A stretch of DNA of 62,514 bases, taken from the NCBI GenBank assembly GCA_002173415.2, contig NHNK02000018.1, forward strand, positions 1 through 62,514, written 5' to 3'. Both the position numbers and the translations under genes were made by a program. Source of the DNA: Marinomonas agarivorans (GTDB lineage: Bacteria > Pseudomonadota > Gammaproteobacteria > Pseudomonadales > Marinomonadaceae). Positions 16,353-25,478 of this stretch are shown one piece after another (within the stretch, counting starts at the first letter, position 1; each line of letters opens with the position of its first letter). Under the pieces are notes generated by a model. It did not search any database. It was not told where the DNA came from and saw nothing but the letters and a program-made list of their open reading frames with translations.

Positions 16353-17360
16353 ATGCAGGAAAAATCACCAGATTATGGCGTGCTCTTGGTTAATTTAGGA
16401 ACACCTGATAAACCGGAGAAGAGTGCAGTTAAGCGCTACTTAAAAGAGTTTCTTTCTGATCGACGTGTTGTTGATTTAACCCCTTGGCTTTGGCAGCCGA
16501 TCTTAAATTTAATTATCCTAAATTTAAGGCCAAAAAAAGTTGCAAAACTCTATCAAAAAGTGTGGCTTGATGAAGGCTCTCCCTTACTTGTTTTAGGTAA
16601 TCGTTTAGTGAGCAAGGTGTCACAGGCAATGAATACTGATGATCAAAGTTCTAATATTCCTGTTATTCACGCAATGACCTATGGCAACCCAAGTATTGTG
16701 CATGCTGCAACATTATTGCGACAAAAAAGCGTAAAAAAACTATTGGTTATTCCAATGTATCCACAATTTTCAGCCACCACGACCGCGGCGGTTTACGATA
16801 AATTATTTAAAGGTTTGGGAAAGTGTCCAAGTTGGCCAGCTATTACACTGTTGGATGATTATGCGGAGCATCCTTTGTATATCAAAGCATTAGCGGAATC
16901 CGTGCAAACTCAATGGGAAAAGCAAGGCGGTAAACGTCATTTAGTGTTTTCTTATCACGGTATTCCCCAACGCTATGCCGATAATGGCGACCCTTACCCA
17001 AGACGCTGCCAGCGAACCAGTGAATTGGTTGCCGAGTATTTGCGATTGAAGGATGACGAATGGACGCATGTCTATCAATCTAGATTTGGCCGTGAAGAGT
17101 GGCTCAAGCCCTATGCTGATGTCACATTAAGCGAACTGCCAAGCCGAGGTGTTACTTCAATAAATATTATTAGTCCGGCTTTTGCGATCGATTGTTTGGA
17201 AACACTCGAAGAAATTTGTTTTGAGCTAAAGGATGAGTTTATGCATGCTGGTGGTCGAGAGTACGATTATATTACAGCATTAAACGACAGCTCTGCCCAC
17301 GTTGACTTATACAAGGCGTTAATCGAAGAAAATACAAAAAATTGGACTGCTTGTAAGTGA
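16353..17360 (+). CDS. hemH: Ferrochelatase
   Basis: The 335-residue protein opens GVLLVNLGTPDKPEKSAVKRYLKEFLSDRRVV and has MYPQFSATTTAAV, the catalytic His in VFSYHGIPQRY, and YQSRFGREEWLKPY, all ferrochelatase signatures. PAFAIDCLETLEEI carries the conserved Glu region. It inserts ferrous iron into protoporphyrin IX, the last step of heme synthesis, at the inner membrane. The heme-rich cbb3 oxidase cluster later in the window is a major consumer of this product. Confidence 0.96.
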   Translation: MQEKSPDYGVLLVNLGTPDKPEKSAVKRYLKEFLSDRRVVDLTPWLWQPILNLIILNLRPKKVAKLYQKVWLDEGSPLLVLGNRLVSKVSQAMNTDDQSSNIPVIHAMTYGNPSIVHAATLLRQKSVKKLLVIPMYPQFSATTTAAVYDKLFKGLGKCPSWPAITLLDDYAEHPLYIKALAESVQTQWEKQGGKRHLVFSYHGIPQRYADNGDPYPRRCQRTSELVAEYLRLKDDEWTHVYQSRFGREEWLKPYADVTLSELPSRGVTSINIISPAFAIDCLETLEEICFELKDEFMHAGGREYDYITALNDSSAHVDLYKALIEENTKNWTACK

Positions 17361-17365
17361 TATAA

Positions 17366-18085
17366 ATGTTAAAAAATAAAATAACCACAATTGCGTTTGA
17401 TGCTGATGACACGCTATGGCGTAATGAAGAAATTTTTATGCAAGCCCAGTCTCATTTTATCGATATGCTGACGGGCTATCATGATAAAGCCTATATCGTC
17501 TCTCACCTTGAAAAAGTACAAATACGAAATATTTCTATTTTTGGTTATGGGGTAAAGGGCTTTACCTTATCTATGATTGAAACCGCGATTGAGCTAACCG
17601 AAGGTCGTATTCAAGGCCATGAGATACATAGCATTATTGAGTTATCTAAAGCCATGTTAGCAACCCCAATTACACTCTTACCTAATGTCAAAGAGACCTT
17701 GCAATCGCTTAAAAAAGATTATCAATTAATGGCCATTACGAAAGGGGATTTACTTGATCAAGAAGGTAAATTTGCCCGCTCTGAGATTGCGCACTTCTTT
17801 GATTACATTGAAATTGTGTCAGAAAAAAAACCGGATACGTATGCTAATTTACTTCACCAATATCAAATTAATACCGATGAATTTTTAATGCTGGGCAATT
17901 CTCTCAAATCGGATATCTTGCCAGTATTGGATATTGGCGCAATGGCGATTCATATTCCTTATCACAGCACCTGGGTTCATGAACAAGTAACAGCGGAAGA
18001 ATTGCAAAAATATCCATCTATTGTAGAGTTTTCCAATATCAGTGATGTGCTGCCTTGGTTAAAAGCGTCAGCAAAATTGCCTTAA
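17366..18085 (+). CDS. HAD-superfamily phosphatase
   Basis: The 239-residue protein has HAD motif I FDADDTLW, motif II ITKGD, a Lys in KKPDTY as motif III, and motif IV as LGNSLKSD (Asn replacing the usual Asp of GDS). The helical insert after motif I is a C1-type cap, so small phosphorylated substrates are expected. It starts six bases after hemH and is likely translated from the same message. The substrate cannot be told; pyrimidine-nucleotidase or phosphoglycolate-like roles are possible. Confidence 0.82.
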   Translation: MLKNKITTIAFDADDTLWRNEEIFMQAQSHFIDMLTGYHDKAYIVSHLEKVQIRNISIFGYGVKGFTLSMIETAIELTEGRIQGHEIHSIIELSKAMLATPITLLPNVKETLQSLKKDYQLMAITKGDLLDQEGKFARSEIAHFFDYIEIVSEKKPDTYANLLHQYQINTDEFLMLGNSLKSDILPVLDIGAMAIHIPYHSTWVHEQVTAEELQKYPSIVEFSNISDVLPWLKASAKLP

Positions 18086-18101
18086 AGCAAAGTTTAAAAA
18101 C

Positions 18102-18118
18102 GAATCGAATTACGATTC
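18102..18118. repeat. Short inverted repeat between the HAD gene and the helical-repeat protein
   Basis: GAATCG and CGATTC flank AATTA. There is no T-tract after it, so it may be a weak terminator, an operator or chance. Confidence 0.25.
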
Positions 18119-18201
18119 TAATCAGTAATATCTATTGAAGCGCTAGGCAAACGAAACACTCAGCAAAAACTCATGAAGTGATAATCTAATAAGAGGGTAT
18201 T

Positions 18202-18633
18202 ATGAAAGTTTTACCAATGGTAGTAGGGGGCATTATGTGTTTTTTCGTTAATGTTGTTCCTGTTTATGCTAATGATTCAGGTCTTGATGTCACAATTGAA
18301 AATGTGAAAAAGAATACTCAAAAGTTAGCACAAGAAACGAAAGAGAAAACAGTAGACGCTACGAAAAATATAATAGATAAGTCTAGGGATATTGCTGCAG
18401 ATGTCTCATCTGATCTAAAAGAAAAGACCATTAATATTACCAAAAAAGTTATCGATAAGAGCAGTGATGTGACTAACAAAGTGCTCGAAAAAGCAAAAGA
18501 ATCGGGTGGTAAAGCAATCGATAAAATGAAGGAATTTGTCGATAAGGGTGCAGAGTCATTAACAAGTCAGAAAACCTGTAAACTAGGCCAAGAATGTACT
18601 CAAAGCTCAAAAGATATTACGGATTCTATTTAG
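18202..18633 (+). CDS. Secreted helical-repeat (LEA/apolipoprotein-like) protein
   Basis: The 143-residue protein has a signal peptide (MKVLPMVVGGIMCFFVNVVPVYA, likely cut before NDSG). The mature part is one long amphipathic, Lys/Asp/Thr-rich helix with an apparent 11-residue periodicity: EKTVDATKNIIDKSRDI recurs as EKTINITKKVIDKSSDV about 33 residues later, then KESGGKAIDKMKEFVDKGAES. The C-terminal end has a CKLGQEC Cys pair. Such sequences occur in LEA-like desiccation proteins and in envelope-associated coiled helices. AGAGGGT precedes the ATG. Function unknown. Confidence 0.7.
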   Translation: MKVLPMVVGGIMCFFVNVVPVYANDSGLDVTIENVKKNTQKLAQETKEKTVDATKNIIDKSRDIAADVSSDLKEKTINITKKVIDKSSDVTNKVLEKAKESGGKAIDKMKEFVDKGAESLTSQKTCKLGQECTQSSKDITDSI

Positions 18634-18659
18634 CCTTTTTGGTATGAAGGAGAGCTGAG

Positions 18660-19160
18660 GTGGCTAACGATCAAGAAGAAAATCATACTTGGCTAACGGA
18701 GTTTACCAATCAGGAAGATGCCTATGTTAGCAAGGCGAGCATACGTTATCGTTGCCCTAAATGCCAAAACTTACTGAAACAACGCCAAGGCAAGAATGGC
18801 TTATTTTGGGGGTGTGAGTCTTTCCCTCAATGTGACTACACGGCTGGTGACCAAGCAGGAAAGCCAGTCAGAGCAAAACGTTACTTTTGCCCAGCTTGTT
18901 CATCTGAGCTGAAAAAAATTACAACCAAAGAGAATGTTTTTTGGGGATGTACAAATTACCCTGATTGCCACGTTACTGTCGCGGATGATAATGGCGTACC
19001 TACACCGCCCAAAAAGTATCCCTGTCGCGTTTGTGGGCATTACCTTATTTTAAAGAAAGGCCGATCAGGCCATTTTTGGGGCTGTATTAAATACCCAGAA
19101 TGCCGACATACTTTAGACGACTTTGAGGGTAAGCCAGTCCCAAGAAAAAAGACGCGTTAG
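18660..19160 (+). CDS. Triple C4 zinc-finger protein of the topoisomerase-tail type
   Basis: The 166-residue protein starts at GTG 18660 and holds three copies of the topoisomerase I C-terminal C4 zinc ribbon: CPKCQNLLKQR-WGCESFPQCDYT, CPACSSELKK-WGCTNYPDCH and CRVCGHYLILKK-WGCIKYPECRH. The family is found at the end of bacterial topoisomerase I and as free-standing proteins such as E. coli YrdD. No topoisomerase core is present. A single-stranded DNA- or RNA-binding accessory role is likely. It lies 27 bases after the helical-repeat gene. Confidence 0.88.
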   Translation: MANDQEENHTWLTEFTNQEDAYVSKASIRYRCPKCQNLLKQRQGKNGLFWGCESFPQCDYTAGDQAGKPVRAKRYFCPACSSELKKITTKENVFWGCTNYPDCHVTVADDNGVPTPPKKYPCRVCGHYLILKKGRSGHFWGCIKYPECRHTLDDFEGKPVPRKKTR

Positions 19161-19199
19161 TACTTTTGTCCGCTTGAGAATAAGGCAAAAGAAACAATG

Positions 19200-19676
19200 T
19201 TATTGATTTGTCGTTAGCGCTAAACCTTGTTTGTTTTTAATGCAATCCATCAAAATATAAGAGTGCAAACCTGATATGTAGCTCACTTGAAAAGTATGGT
19301 TAATTAAATAACTAAACTCTTTCATCGTCTTACAGTGCACTTTAATCCAAAAATCATGCTCCCCAGTTATGGCATAACATTCTTGAATTTCGTCGATACG
19401 TTGAATCAACTCAATGAGTTTCTCTCGTGCTTGCAGCTCTGATTTACGGTATTGCACGAGTACCGCAACAGATACTTCTATACCCGCTTTATCTTTATCA
19501 ACTAATGCGGCATACCCTTTTATGAGTTGCGTATCTTCCAAGCGTTTAATACGACGAAAACATTGTGAGGCGGATAGCCCCACTTTTTCGGCTAATTCCA
19601 AACGGGGAATCTGACTATTTTCCTGTAGTAAGCTCAATATGCTGATATCGTGTCGATCAAGAGGTATTTGTTGCAT
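19200..19676 (-). CDS. Lrp/AsnC-family regulator
   Basis: The 158-residue protein has an N-terminal HTH (LDRHDISILSLLQENSQIPRLELAEKVGLSASQCFRRIKRLEDTQLIKGY) followed by a RAM ligand-binding domain (VLVQYRKSELQAREKLIELIQRIDEIQECYAITGEHDFWIKV). This is the normal Lrp/AsnC layout. It is divergent from the PLP enzyme gene at 19.9-21.1 kb across a roughly 215-base gap, so it probably regulates that enzyme and itself. Such local pairs often sense an amino acid that the neighbouring enzyme degrades. Confidence 0.88.
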   Translation of the reverse strand: MQQIPLDRHDISILSLLQENSQIPRLELAEKVGLSASQCFRRIKRLEDTQLIKGYAALVDKDKAGIEVSVAVLVQYRKSELQAREKLIELIQRIDEIQECYAITGEHDFWIKVHCKTMKEFSYLINHTFQVSYISGLHSYILMDCIKNKQGLALTTNQ

Positions 19677-19892
19677 GATTTCAATCTTATCTTATTAATT
19701 TATGACATTTTTGTAGTAAAAAAGTCGTTTAGCAAGCAAATTGTGCAAAGACACTGTCATGGTCTTTCAACTAAAGTATGAGTTAAAGCGATACGATTGC
19801 ATTTTCGTTGAGAGGAAATGTGTACCGATTTAAATTCAGGAAGGCACGAATAAGTCTTTCTTAAACTAGATTGTCAGTGCAGAGGAGTGAAC
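19677..19892. other. Divergent control region for the Lrp gene and the PLP enzyme
   Basis: An AT-rich gap of 216 bases with no ORF. It should hold both promoters and Lrp sites; I could not pick out a convincing consensus pair. GAGGAG at 19882-19887 is the ribosome binding site that fixes the downstream start. Confidence 0.4.
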
Positions 19893-21122
19893 ATGGATCA
19901 TCTTGATATAAATTTTGTTAGGCAGCAATTTCCTGCTTTTAGTGAAAGCTCATTAAAAGATACCGTTTTTTTGGAGAATGCTGGTGGGTCTTATATCTGT
20001 CGTCAGGTTGTTGATAGACTGAATCGCTATTATCGCCAATGTAAAGTGCAACCCTATTATCCTAATCCAGTATCCGAAAAAGCCGGTAACATGATGGATG
20101 AAGCCTATATTGCATTGGCAAAATGGATGAATGTTATGCCGGAAGATGTATATTTTGGCCCCTCAACATCGCAAAATACCTACATGCTTTCACAAGCCAT
20201 GCTTGGTTGGCTACAAGAGGGCGATGAAATCATTGTAACCAATCAAGACCACGAGGCGAACAGTGGCGTATGGCGTCGTTTAGCTCAGCGAGGCATCCTA
20301 ATTAAGGAGTGGCAGGTTGAAACAAAGAGCGGCGCTCTATTGTTAGAAGATTTGTTAGAGCTTATTTCCCCTAAAACCAAGCTGCTGACGTTTCCCCATT
20401 GTTCTAACATTGTTGCTCACATTAACCCTGTTGCTGAGATTTGCCGTATTGCCAAAGAGCATGGCGTGCGCACTGTTGTTGACGGTGTATCATTTGCTGG
20501 ACATGGATTACCGGATGTTAAGGCGTTGGGTGCTGACATATATTTGTTTTCACTTTACAAAGTATATGGCCCACATCAAGGTGTCATGGTAATTGATAAG
20601 GAAATGGCGTCTGAGCTGTCAAATCAAAGTCATTATTTTAATGGCGATGTAAGGGAAAAAAGGTTAATGCCAGCAGGTCCTGATCATGCTCAAATTGCTG
20701 CTGTTAAGGGAGTAGATGATTATTTTGAGGCAATTTGTGTTCATCATTTAGAAAATACGTCAACTCAAAAAGAGAAAGCCGAAGCGCTTAGAACCTTACT
20801 GCATGCCAGTGAACAAGATGTTTTAGCTGACTTACTTAGCTATTTTGATAGCCACTCTCAACTTGAATTGATCGGACCAAATAATCCAATAGAAAGAGCA
20901 CCCACTGTATCAGTCACAACAAAAATGATTGCCCCTCATGATCTAGCGCGGAAATTAGGGAAAGTTGGTATTTTGTGTGGTGCAGGGCATTTTTATTCTG
21001 CTCGCCTTTTGGAAGCCATGAATATCAAACCTGACGTCGGTGTGTTACGGTTTTCGTTAGTGCACTATACGTCAAAAGAAGATGTGACTAGGCTGATAAC
21101 TGAGTTAGATAATATCTTGTAG
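19893..21122 (+). CDS. Aminotransferase class V / cysteine-desulfurase-like PLP enzyme
   Basis: The 409-residue fold-type I enzyme has the N-terminal pattern FLENAGGSYI, FGPSTSQNTYMLSQAM, VTNQDHEANSGVWRRLA, then VVDGVSFAGHGLPDVKALGADIYLFSLYKVYGPHQGVM, where the Lys after LY is the expected PLP-binding residue. These match SufS/NifS-like class V enzymes with the HEAN-type loop, but the catalytic Cys loop of true SufS is not evident. ATG 19893 is chosen over GTG 19887 because GAGGAG lies five bases upstream. The divergent Lrp regulator suggests an amino-acid catabolic role. Substrate unknown. Confidence 0.82.
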   Translation: MDHLDINFVRQQFPAFSESSLKDTVFLENAGGSYICRQVVDRLNRYYRQCKVQPYYPNPVSEKAGNMMDEAYIALAKWMNVMPEDVYFGPSTSQNTYMLSQAMLGWLQEGDEIIVTNQDHEANSGVWRRLAQRGILIKEWQVETKSGALLLEDLLELISPKTKLLTFPHCSNIVAHINPVAEICRIAKEHGVRTVVDGVSFAGHGLPDVKALGADIYLFSLYKVYGPHQGVMVIDKEMASELSNQSHYFNGDVREKRLMPAGPDHAQIAAVKGVDDYFEAICVHHLENTSTQKEKAEALRTLLHASEQDVLADLLSYFDSHSQLELIGPNNPIERAPTVSVTTKMIAPHDLARKLGKVGILCGAGHFYSARLLEAMNIKPDVGVLRFSLVHYTSKEDVTRLITELDNIL

Positions 21123-21291
21123 TACTGAGCAAACAGAGGAAAACAACGTTAATTAGGCGGAATCGCAGGTGAAGCAAAATAGAATGCTTGCCGTTTCACT
21201 TGCTATTACGTCTAAATTTGTTGTGCTGTTAAGCGGCTTGATTAGTAAATGAATACATCAAGAGAACTTTAAAATATCGAATTGAAGTATT

Positions 21292-21741
21292 TTACTTGAA
21301 TAATCGTTGATCAAATGGGTATTGATACGCATCTACAATATCAAAATGCTTGGCATCAGCGTGAAGCGGGTTCAGCAAATAGTTATATGACTTAGGGATA
21401 ATAACAGACGGTACTTTGAGTAAAGAGCTTTTGCTATTGGTTAGCCATGTGTCCCCAATTTTTCGTGTAATATTTTGATTACGTAATTCTTCTTCGCAAA
21501 GTCCCGTTTCTGCTGTTTCTACCAATATTGAGTCATTAAACTCGACTCTTAGCAGTTGAAAGCTATCAGGCAAAATACCCAAATCAACATTTAAATGGAC
21601 TCGAATTTCTAATAACGCTAGCGCGGGGTGCTCAGCTAAGTACACAATTGGCTTTCCTAGATTATGCCATCGTCCAGCATGGCTTATACCTCCAAGCCCC
21701 TTTATTAAATCAGCATAGTTGCTGATTCTCCATAAGGTCAT
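21292..21741 (-). CDS. RES-domain toxin
   Basis: The 149-residue protein has the RES pattern WRIS near the start, GGISHAGRWHNLGKPIVYLAEHPALALLEIRVHL in the middle and a C-terminal ILLNP-like NYLLNPLHADAKHFDIV. Arg24, Tyr34 and Glu45 are spaced as the conserved catalytic residues of RES toxins, which have an ADP-ribosyltransferase-like fold and deplete NAD+ in characterised members. It overlaps the upstream antitoxin by four bases (ATGA). Toxicity was not tested; the family and the pairing make it likely. Confidence 0.9.
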   Translation of the reverse strand: MTLWRISNYADLIKGLGGISHAGRWHNLGKPIVYLAEHPALALLEIRVHLNVDLGILPDSFQLLRVEFNDSILVETAETGLCEEELRNQNITRKIGDTWLTNSKSSLLKVPSVIIPKSYNYLLNPLHADAKHFDIVDAYQYPFDQRLFK

Positions 21742-22208
21742 GCGAAATAGCCTTCATGCAAACGATACAAAGCTTCACGTATCATAGACGCGCCAAACTC
21801 TGTTTTCATATATTCGTTTGGCGTTAGGTTATCAAACTCAGAGAAGGGTGTATCAAGCCATTTATGGGCTTTATCAGAGTTATTGAATACTTCTTCCGCT
21901 AATGCAATTATTTGTGCTGCTCTTAGTAACTTGGCGGATTCTTCTGTAGTAAGACGTTGTTTCTTTGCTACACGGTGACTGAGGGTGCGCTTAGGTATAA
22001 TCCAACTTGTGTTGCCCATTGGTTCAAAAGTAACAAAGCGTTCAAAAGCCTGCGTGGAAGCACCTTCTAACGCAATTAAGCTAAAGTCTTTTTCACCACT
22101 AATTACGAGGCTCGTCATTTTCGATACTCGTTCAAGGACTCGCTCGGCAAGTGTTTTTTGTTCCTTAGTATTTAAAGCAGATTTCACATTGAATGTTACG
22201 GTATTCAT
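21738..22208 (-). CDS. Xre/MbcA/ParS-type antitoxin of the RES-Xre pair
   Basis: The 156-residue protein has a helical N-terminal region (IIPKRTLSHRVAKKQRLTTEESAKLLRAAQII) and the C-terminal DUF2384/MbcA-ParS toxin-binding domain (LAEEVFNNSDKAHKWLDTPFSEFDNLTPNEYMKTEFGASMIREALYRLHEGYFA). ATG 22208 is preferred over GTG 22217 because AAGG lies just upstream at proper spacing. It is first in the bicistron, as usual for antitoxins, and should bind the palindromic promoter directly ahead of it. Confidence 0.9.
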   Translation of the reverse strand: MNTVTFNVKSALNTKEQKTLAERVLERVSKMTSLVISGEKDFSLIALEGASTQAFERFVTFEPMGNTSWIIPKRTLSHRVAKKQRLTTEESAKLLRAAQIIALAEEVFNNSDKAHKWLDTPFSEFDNLTPNEYMKTEFGASMIREALYRLHEGYFA

Positions 22209-22224
22209 ATTTAACACCTTTTTT

Positions 22225-22268
22225 TGGCAGTATGCCCTAAATTATAGGGCAACTTGCCATACTTTCAA
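22225..22268 (-). promoter_or_regulatory. Promoter and operator of the RES-Xre operon
   Basis: On the minus strand, TTGAAA (22263-22268) and consensus TATAAT (22241-22246) are 16 bases apart. The -10 sits inside a dyad: GCCCTA-N5-TAGGGC is perfect, and the flanking units TGGCA-N3-TGCC and GGCA-N3-TGCCA extend it to 22225-22259. This fits an antitoxin-repressed promoter. Confidence 0.75.
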
Positions 22269-22376
22269 TATCTTCCCCAAGTTAGTTAATGCTGGGTAAT
22301 TGAGTGTGATGCGAAACGAGTTGATAAGCTTCTCTCTCACTGCTTTCGTAATCTAATGGACATTACTTTCTTTAGA

Positions 22377-23999
22377 CTATTTTACTTTAAAGTAGTTAAT
22401 ATCTTGCTTGAGCGTATTAGATAACTGTTCTAAGGAGATCGCTTCTTGAGCATTATTTTTCAGAGACAAGCTAGTTTCTTTAGACATATTGGCGACTTCT
22501 TCAATGCCCGTTGTTAGTTCTGAAATCGTCTCAACCTGCTTCGAAGTGTAGTCGACAACCTCCAAAACTTTATCCAGAGAATCTTGTGCTTGCTGTTGAA
22601 TATCATCAAGTAAGCTATTGGCCTCATGGGTTAACTTCAAGCCGTTTTCAACTTGTGGAACAGTCGCTTCCATTGCCGCAACTGAGGCTTGAGTATTGTC
22701 TTGCACTTGACTGATCATCTTTTCGATATCGCCGGTTGCATCGCCAGTTCGTTGGGCTAGTTGTCGTACTTCATCGGCAACAACAGCAAATCCTCGACCT
22801 GTCTCTCCAGCCCGTGCTGCTTCAATGGCCGCATTTAAAGCAAGTAGATTGGTTTGTTCTGAGATGCCACGAATAACGTTTATAATATCGCCAATTTCCC
22901 CGGCTTTTTCTTGTAGAACATTGACCTGACTAACTGTTGCTTTCACGGTTTGCGATATGTGCTCGATTTCATTTGCAACATCTTGTACGGCTTTACGACC
23001 TTTTTGTGACAGATCTGCGGTTTCTTTCGAATTGCTTTCAGTTTGTCGAACTGTTTCAGCAACGGAATGAATGCTATGGCTCATTTCTTCTAAACGTTCA
23101 ACTGCAGAGTCGGTATAAGTGACTTGATTATCCGCAGCGACTAAAGCCTGTTGGGATGCTGATGCAACGGTTGCTGAACTTTGTGATAGTTTTTGTGATG
23201 ACTCAATAATGTTGTTAACGGTTTTATCAAGCTGCTTTTGCATGATCTGCACTGAAGACATCATGCTGCCAGTACAGCAAGAGTCAACGGTTCCGGTTAA
23301 ATCTCCTTGGGCAATTTTTGCGATAACCTGAGCCGCTTCTTGAGGCTCTCCACCAACAGCGTTGCGTATGCGTACAGCAATCAGATAAGCGACAGTAATG
23401 CCAATGATGGTGGCGATACTGGTTAGAGCGATCATCCAAGTTTGAAAGGTGCTGGTGACACTTCTTGCTTCAATTGTTGCCTGCTGGTTTGTCGCTTCTT
23501 CAAGATCGATAAACTCATTAATGGCCGCCAACCAGTCAATGAAGGCTGGTTTGGCTTCGTTTAATAAATCGGTTGTGGCTTGATCTAGGTTGTTATTACG
23601 TTTGTCTTGAATGATTTTTTCGATTAAAGGTAACGTTTTATTTTCGATACTCTTAATTTTTTCGTAAATGGTAATTTCGGTAGCGGTCATATCAATGCTA
23701 TTAGGGTTAAGCATTTTTGCTGAGTCTTGATAAAACTCGTCAAGCTCTTTTATCTCATTAATAGATGCCTGTAATTCACTATTATTACGGGCAAAAACAA
23801 CGTCGCGTAGTGCGATTGCTCTATCATGTACACTGCCACGGAAATTAATCGCATAGCGCTGTTTTAAGGCGTTAACATCAGTAATTTGAGTGAGAGTGTT
23901 GTCGATAAAATTTACTCGATGAATACTGATAACAGTCAGGATAACCATCATCACTAAGATGATGCCAAATCCAATAATCAAACGTGTATTTATTGTCAT
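22377..23999 (-). CDS. Methyl-accepting chemotaxis protein
   Basis: The 540-residue receptor has a first membrane helix ([20 protein letters not shown]), a four-helix-bundle periplasmic domain to about residue 185, a second membrane helix ([22 protein letters not shown]), a HAMP region, and a signalling domain with the conserved tip [38 protein letters not shown]. No C-terminal CheR-tether pentapeptide is visible. The sensor domain recognises an unknown ligand and signals through CheA/CheW or CheV. A Cys-Cys pair sits just after the HAMP (DSCCTG). Confidence 0.95.
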   Translation of the reverse strand: MTINTRLIIGFGIILVMMVILTVISIHRVNFIDNTLTQITDVNALKQRYAINFRGSVHDRAIALRDVVFARNNSELQASINEIKELDEFYQDSAKMLNPNSIDMTATEITIYEKIKSIENKTLPLIEKIIQDKRNNNLDQATTDLLNEAKPAFIDWLAAINEFIDLEEATNQQATIEARSVTSTFQTWMIALTSIATIIGITVAYLIAVRIRNAVGGEPQEAAQVIAKIAQGDLTGTVDSCCTGSMMSSVQIMQKQLDKTVNNIIESSQKLSQSSATVASASQQALVAADNQVTYTDSAVERLEEMSHSIHSVAETVRQTESNSKETADLSQKGRKAVQDVANEIEHISQTVKATVSQVNVLQEKAGEIGDIINVIRGISEQTNLLALNAAIEAARAGETGRGFAVVADEVRQLAQRTGDATGDIEKMISQVQDNTQASVAAMEATVPQVENGLKLTHEANSLLDDIQQQAQDSLDKVLEVVDYTSKQVETISELTTGIEEVANMSKETSLSLKNNAQEAISLEQLSNTLKQDINYFKVK

Positions 24000-24306
24000 A
24001 ATTGTTTAGTCCGTTTTTATGCTGCTTTTTAATTAATTATAAGTTGCTAGCCAATGCCATTTAGTAAGCAGATACAATATCTTCTGCTTTCTTTAAACAA
24101 AGCAGGTTTATTTACATAACGCTGCCAAAAAAGATTGACCCACAACATTTTTTTACATATTAGCGGCAGTATACTGAACTTTTTTCTTATCTGCCTACCT
24201 TGCTTTAATGAATTTTAGATATTTGGGTAATAGTTTTAACGTAAGAAGAAAACTACTTTTTCCTTTTCTTTCTTCCTTTTCGATAGGCTCTTGAGAAGGC
24301 GAATTT
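24000..24306. other. Intergenic region upstream of the chemoreceptor
   Basis: The 307 bases hold no convincing ORF. A TATAAT on the minus strand about 40 bases before the receptor start may be its -10. The right half is polypyrimidine-rich on the plus strand and shows no clear terminator hairpin for the upstream yfcH-like gene. Confidence 0.35.
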
Positions 24307-25254
24307 CTAAGATTTTGAATACAAATTATGCAAGGCATCAAGCAGGCGATCATGTTTGAATAAAAAACCAGCAGCTAACGTTCTTGATGGGTAAACTCGT
24401 ACTCCGTGGGTCAGCAGAGATGCCATTTCGCCAAATATAATATCCAATAACCATTTTGGTGTAGCAAGATAGCAGGGGCGATGAAGTGTCTTAGCAAGGG
24501 CTTTGGCAAAAAATTCTTGTCTAGTTGGTTGAGGAGCAACAGCATTAAAAATGCCTTTTTGATTCTGATTTTCTACGAGGAAAAGAATAAGGTTTGTGGC
24601 ATCGTCAATATGTATCCACGGCATCCATTGTTTTCCTGATGCTATTTTTCCACCTAATCCCATTTTAAATGCGGGTAACATTTTTTGAAGAGCGCCACCA
24701 TAGCCCAATACCACGCCCAAACGTACAATGCATACTCTGGTTTCATGGCGAGAAAACGCTTGAGCACTGTTTTCCCATGCTTGGCATAATTCAGCAGGAA
24801 AATCATAAGATGACTTCTGCGAACTTACATGGTTTTCATCATAAACTTTTTTGCTTTTTGCACCTTCTTTTGCGCCATAGATACCAATGGCGGACATTGA
24901 AATAAAATGCTTTGGCTTGGTTTCTAGAGCACTATAAAGCTGTTCGGTCAAAGTAACTCTTGAGCTGTAGAGCGTATGTTTTCTTTTTTCTGACCAACGT
25001 TGGCCCGCAATGTTTTCTCCCGCTAAGTTAATAATCGTGTCAAAGTAATATTTTTTGTTTTCAATATCTTGCAATGTTATGTAAGTAATAGCGTCGTTTT
25101 TGGGCGATGAGCGATTTAATAGCGAGCGTTTTTTTTCTTCATTTCTTACTAGTCCAAATAGTGTGTAAGTTCCGCACTCAAGTAGCTTTTTTTGCAACTC
25201 TGTGCCAATAAAACCAGTGATTCCAGTAATTAACAAATTGGCTTTACTTGGCAT
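24307..25254 (-). CDS. YfcH-like SDR-family NAD(P)-dependent epimerase (TIGR01777 type)
   Basis: The 315-residue protein has an N-terminal Rossmann motif LLITGITGFIGTELQ and the TIGR01777 pattern INLAGENIAGQRWSEKRKHTLYSSRV, SAIGIYGA and RLGVVLGYGGALQKMLPAFKMGLGG. A C-terminal DUF1731 segment is present (PCYLATPKWLLDIIFGEMASLLTHGVRVYPSR). ATG 25254 is chosen over the upstream ATG 25290 because AGGAGA precedes it. The family has no settled substrate. Confidence 0.85.
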   Translation of the reverse strand: MPSKANLLITGITGFIGTELQKKLLECGTYTLFGLVRNEEKKRSLLNRSSPKNDAITYITLQDIENKKYYFDTIINLAGENIAGQRWSEKRKHTLYSSRVTLTEQLYSALETKPKHFISMSAIGIYGAKEGAKSKKVYDENHVSSQKSSYDFPAELCQAWENSAQAFSRHETRVCIVRLGVVLGYGGALQKMLPAFKMGLGGKIASGKQWMPWIHIDDATNLILFLVENQNQKGIFNAVAPQPTRQEFFAKALAKTLHRPCYLATPKWLLDIIFGEMASLLTHGVRVYPSRTLAAGFLFKHDRLLDALHNLYSKS

Positions 25255-25478
25255 AATGTTTTCTCCTAAATACGAATAAGTGTTTCTCAAACGTTTCTAG
25301 AAATACGTGCTCAAGAAGTTTTTGGTTTTTAATGTCTGTTTTCGTTATGAAAATTTTTCGGCATTTTTTCGAGACTTTCCTATGGAGCCTTTTTCAAGGC
25401 TTTTTTTTCAAAGTAAGGACCGCTAGAATGAGAGCTTATCTACGATTGATATTTCCTTTGACTCACATAAGGTTAATG

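Noticed and set aside
21985-22299. Plus-strand ORF opposite the antitoxin
   Set aside because: Antisense to a recognised antitoxin and its promoter; no independent support.
25332-25478. Longer N-terminus for the CbiX-like protein
   Set aside because: The added 49 residues are outside the family length and AAGG fits ATG 25479.
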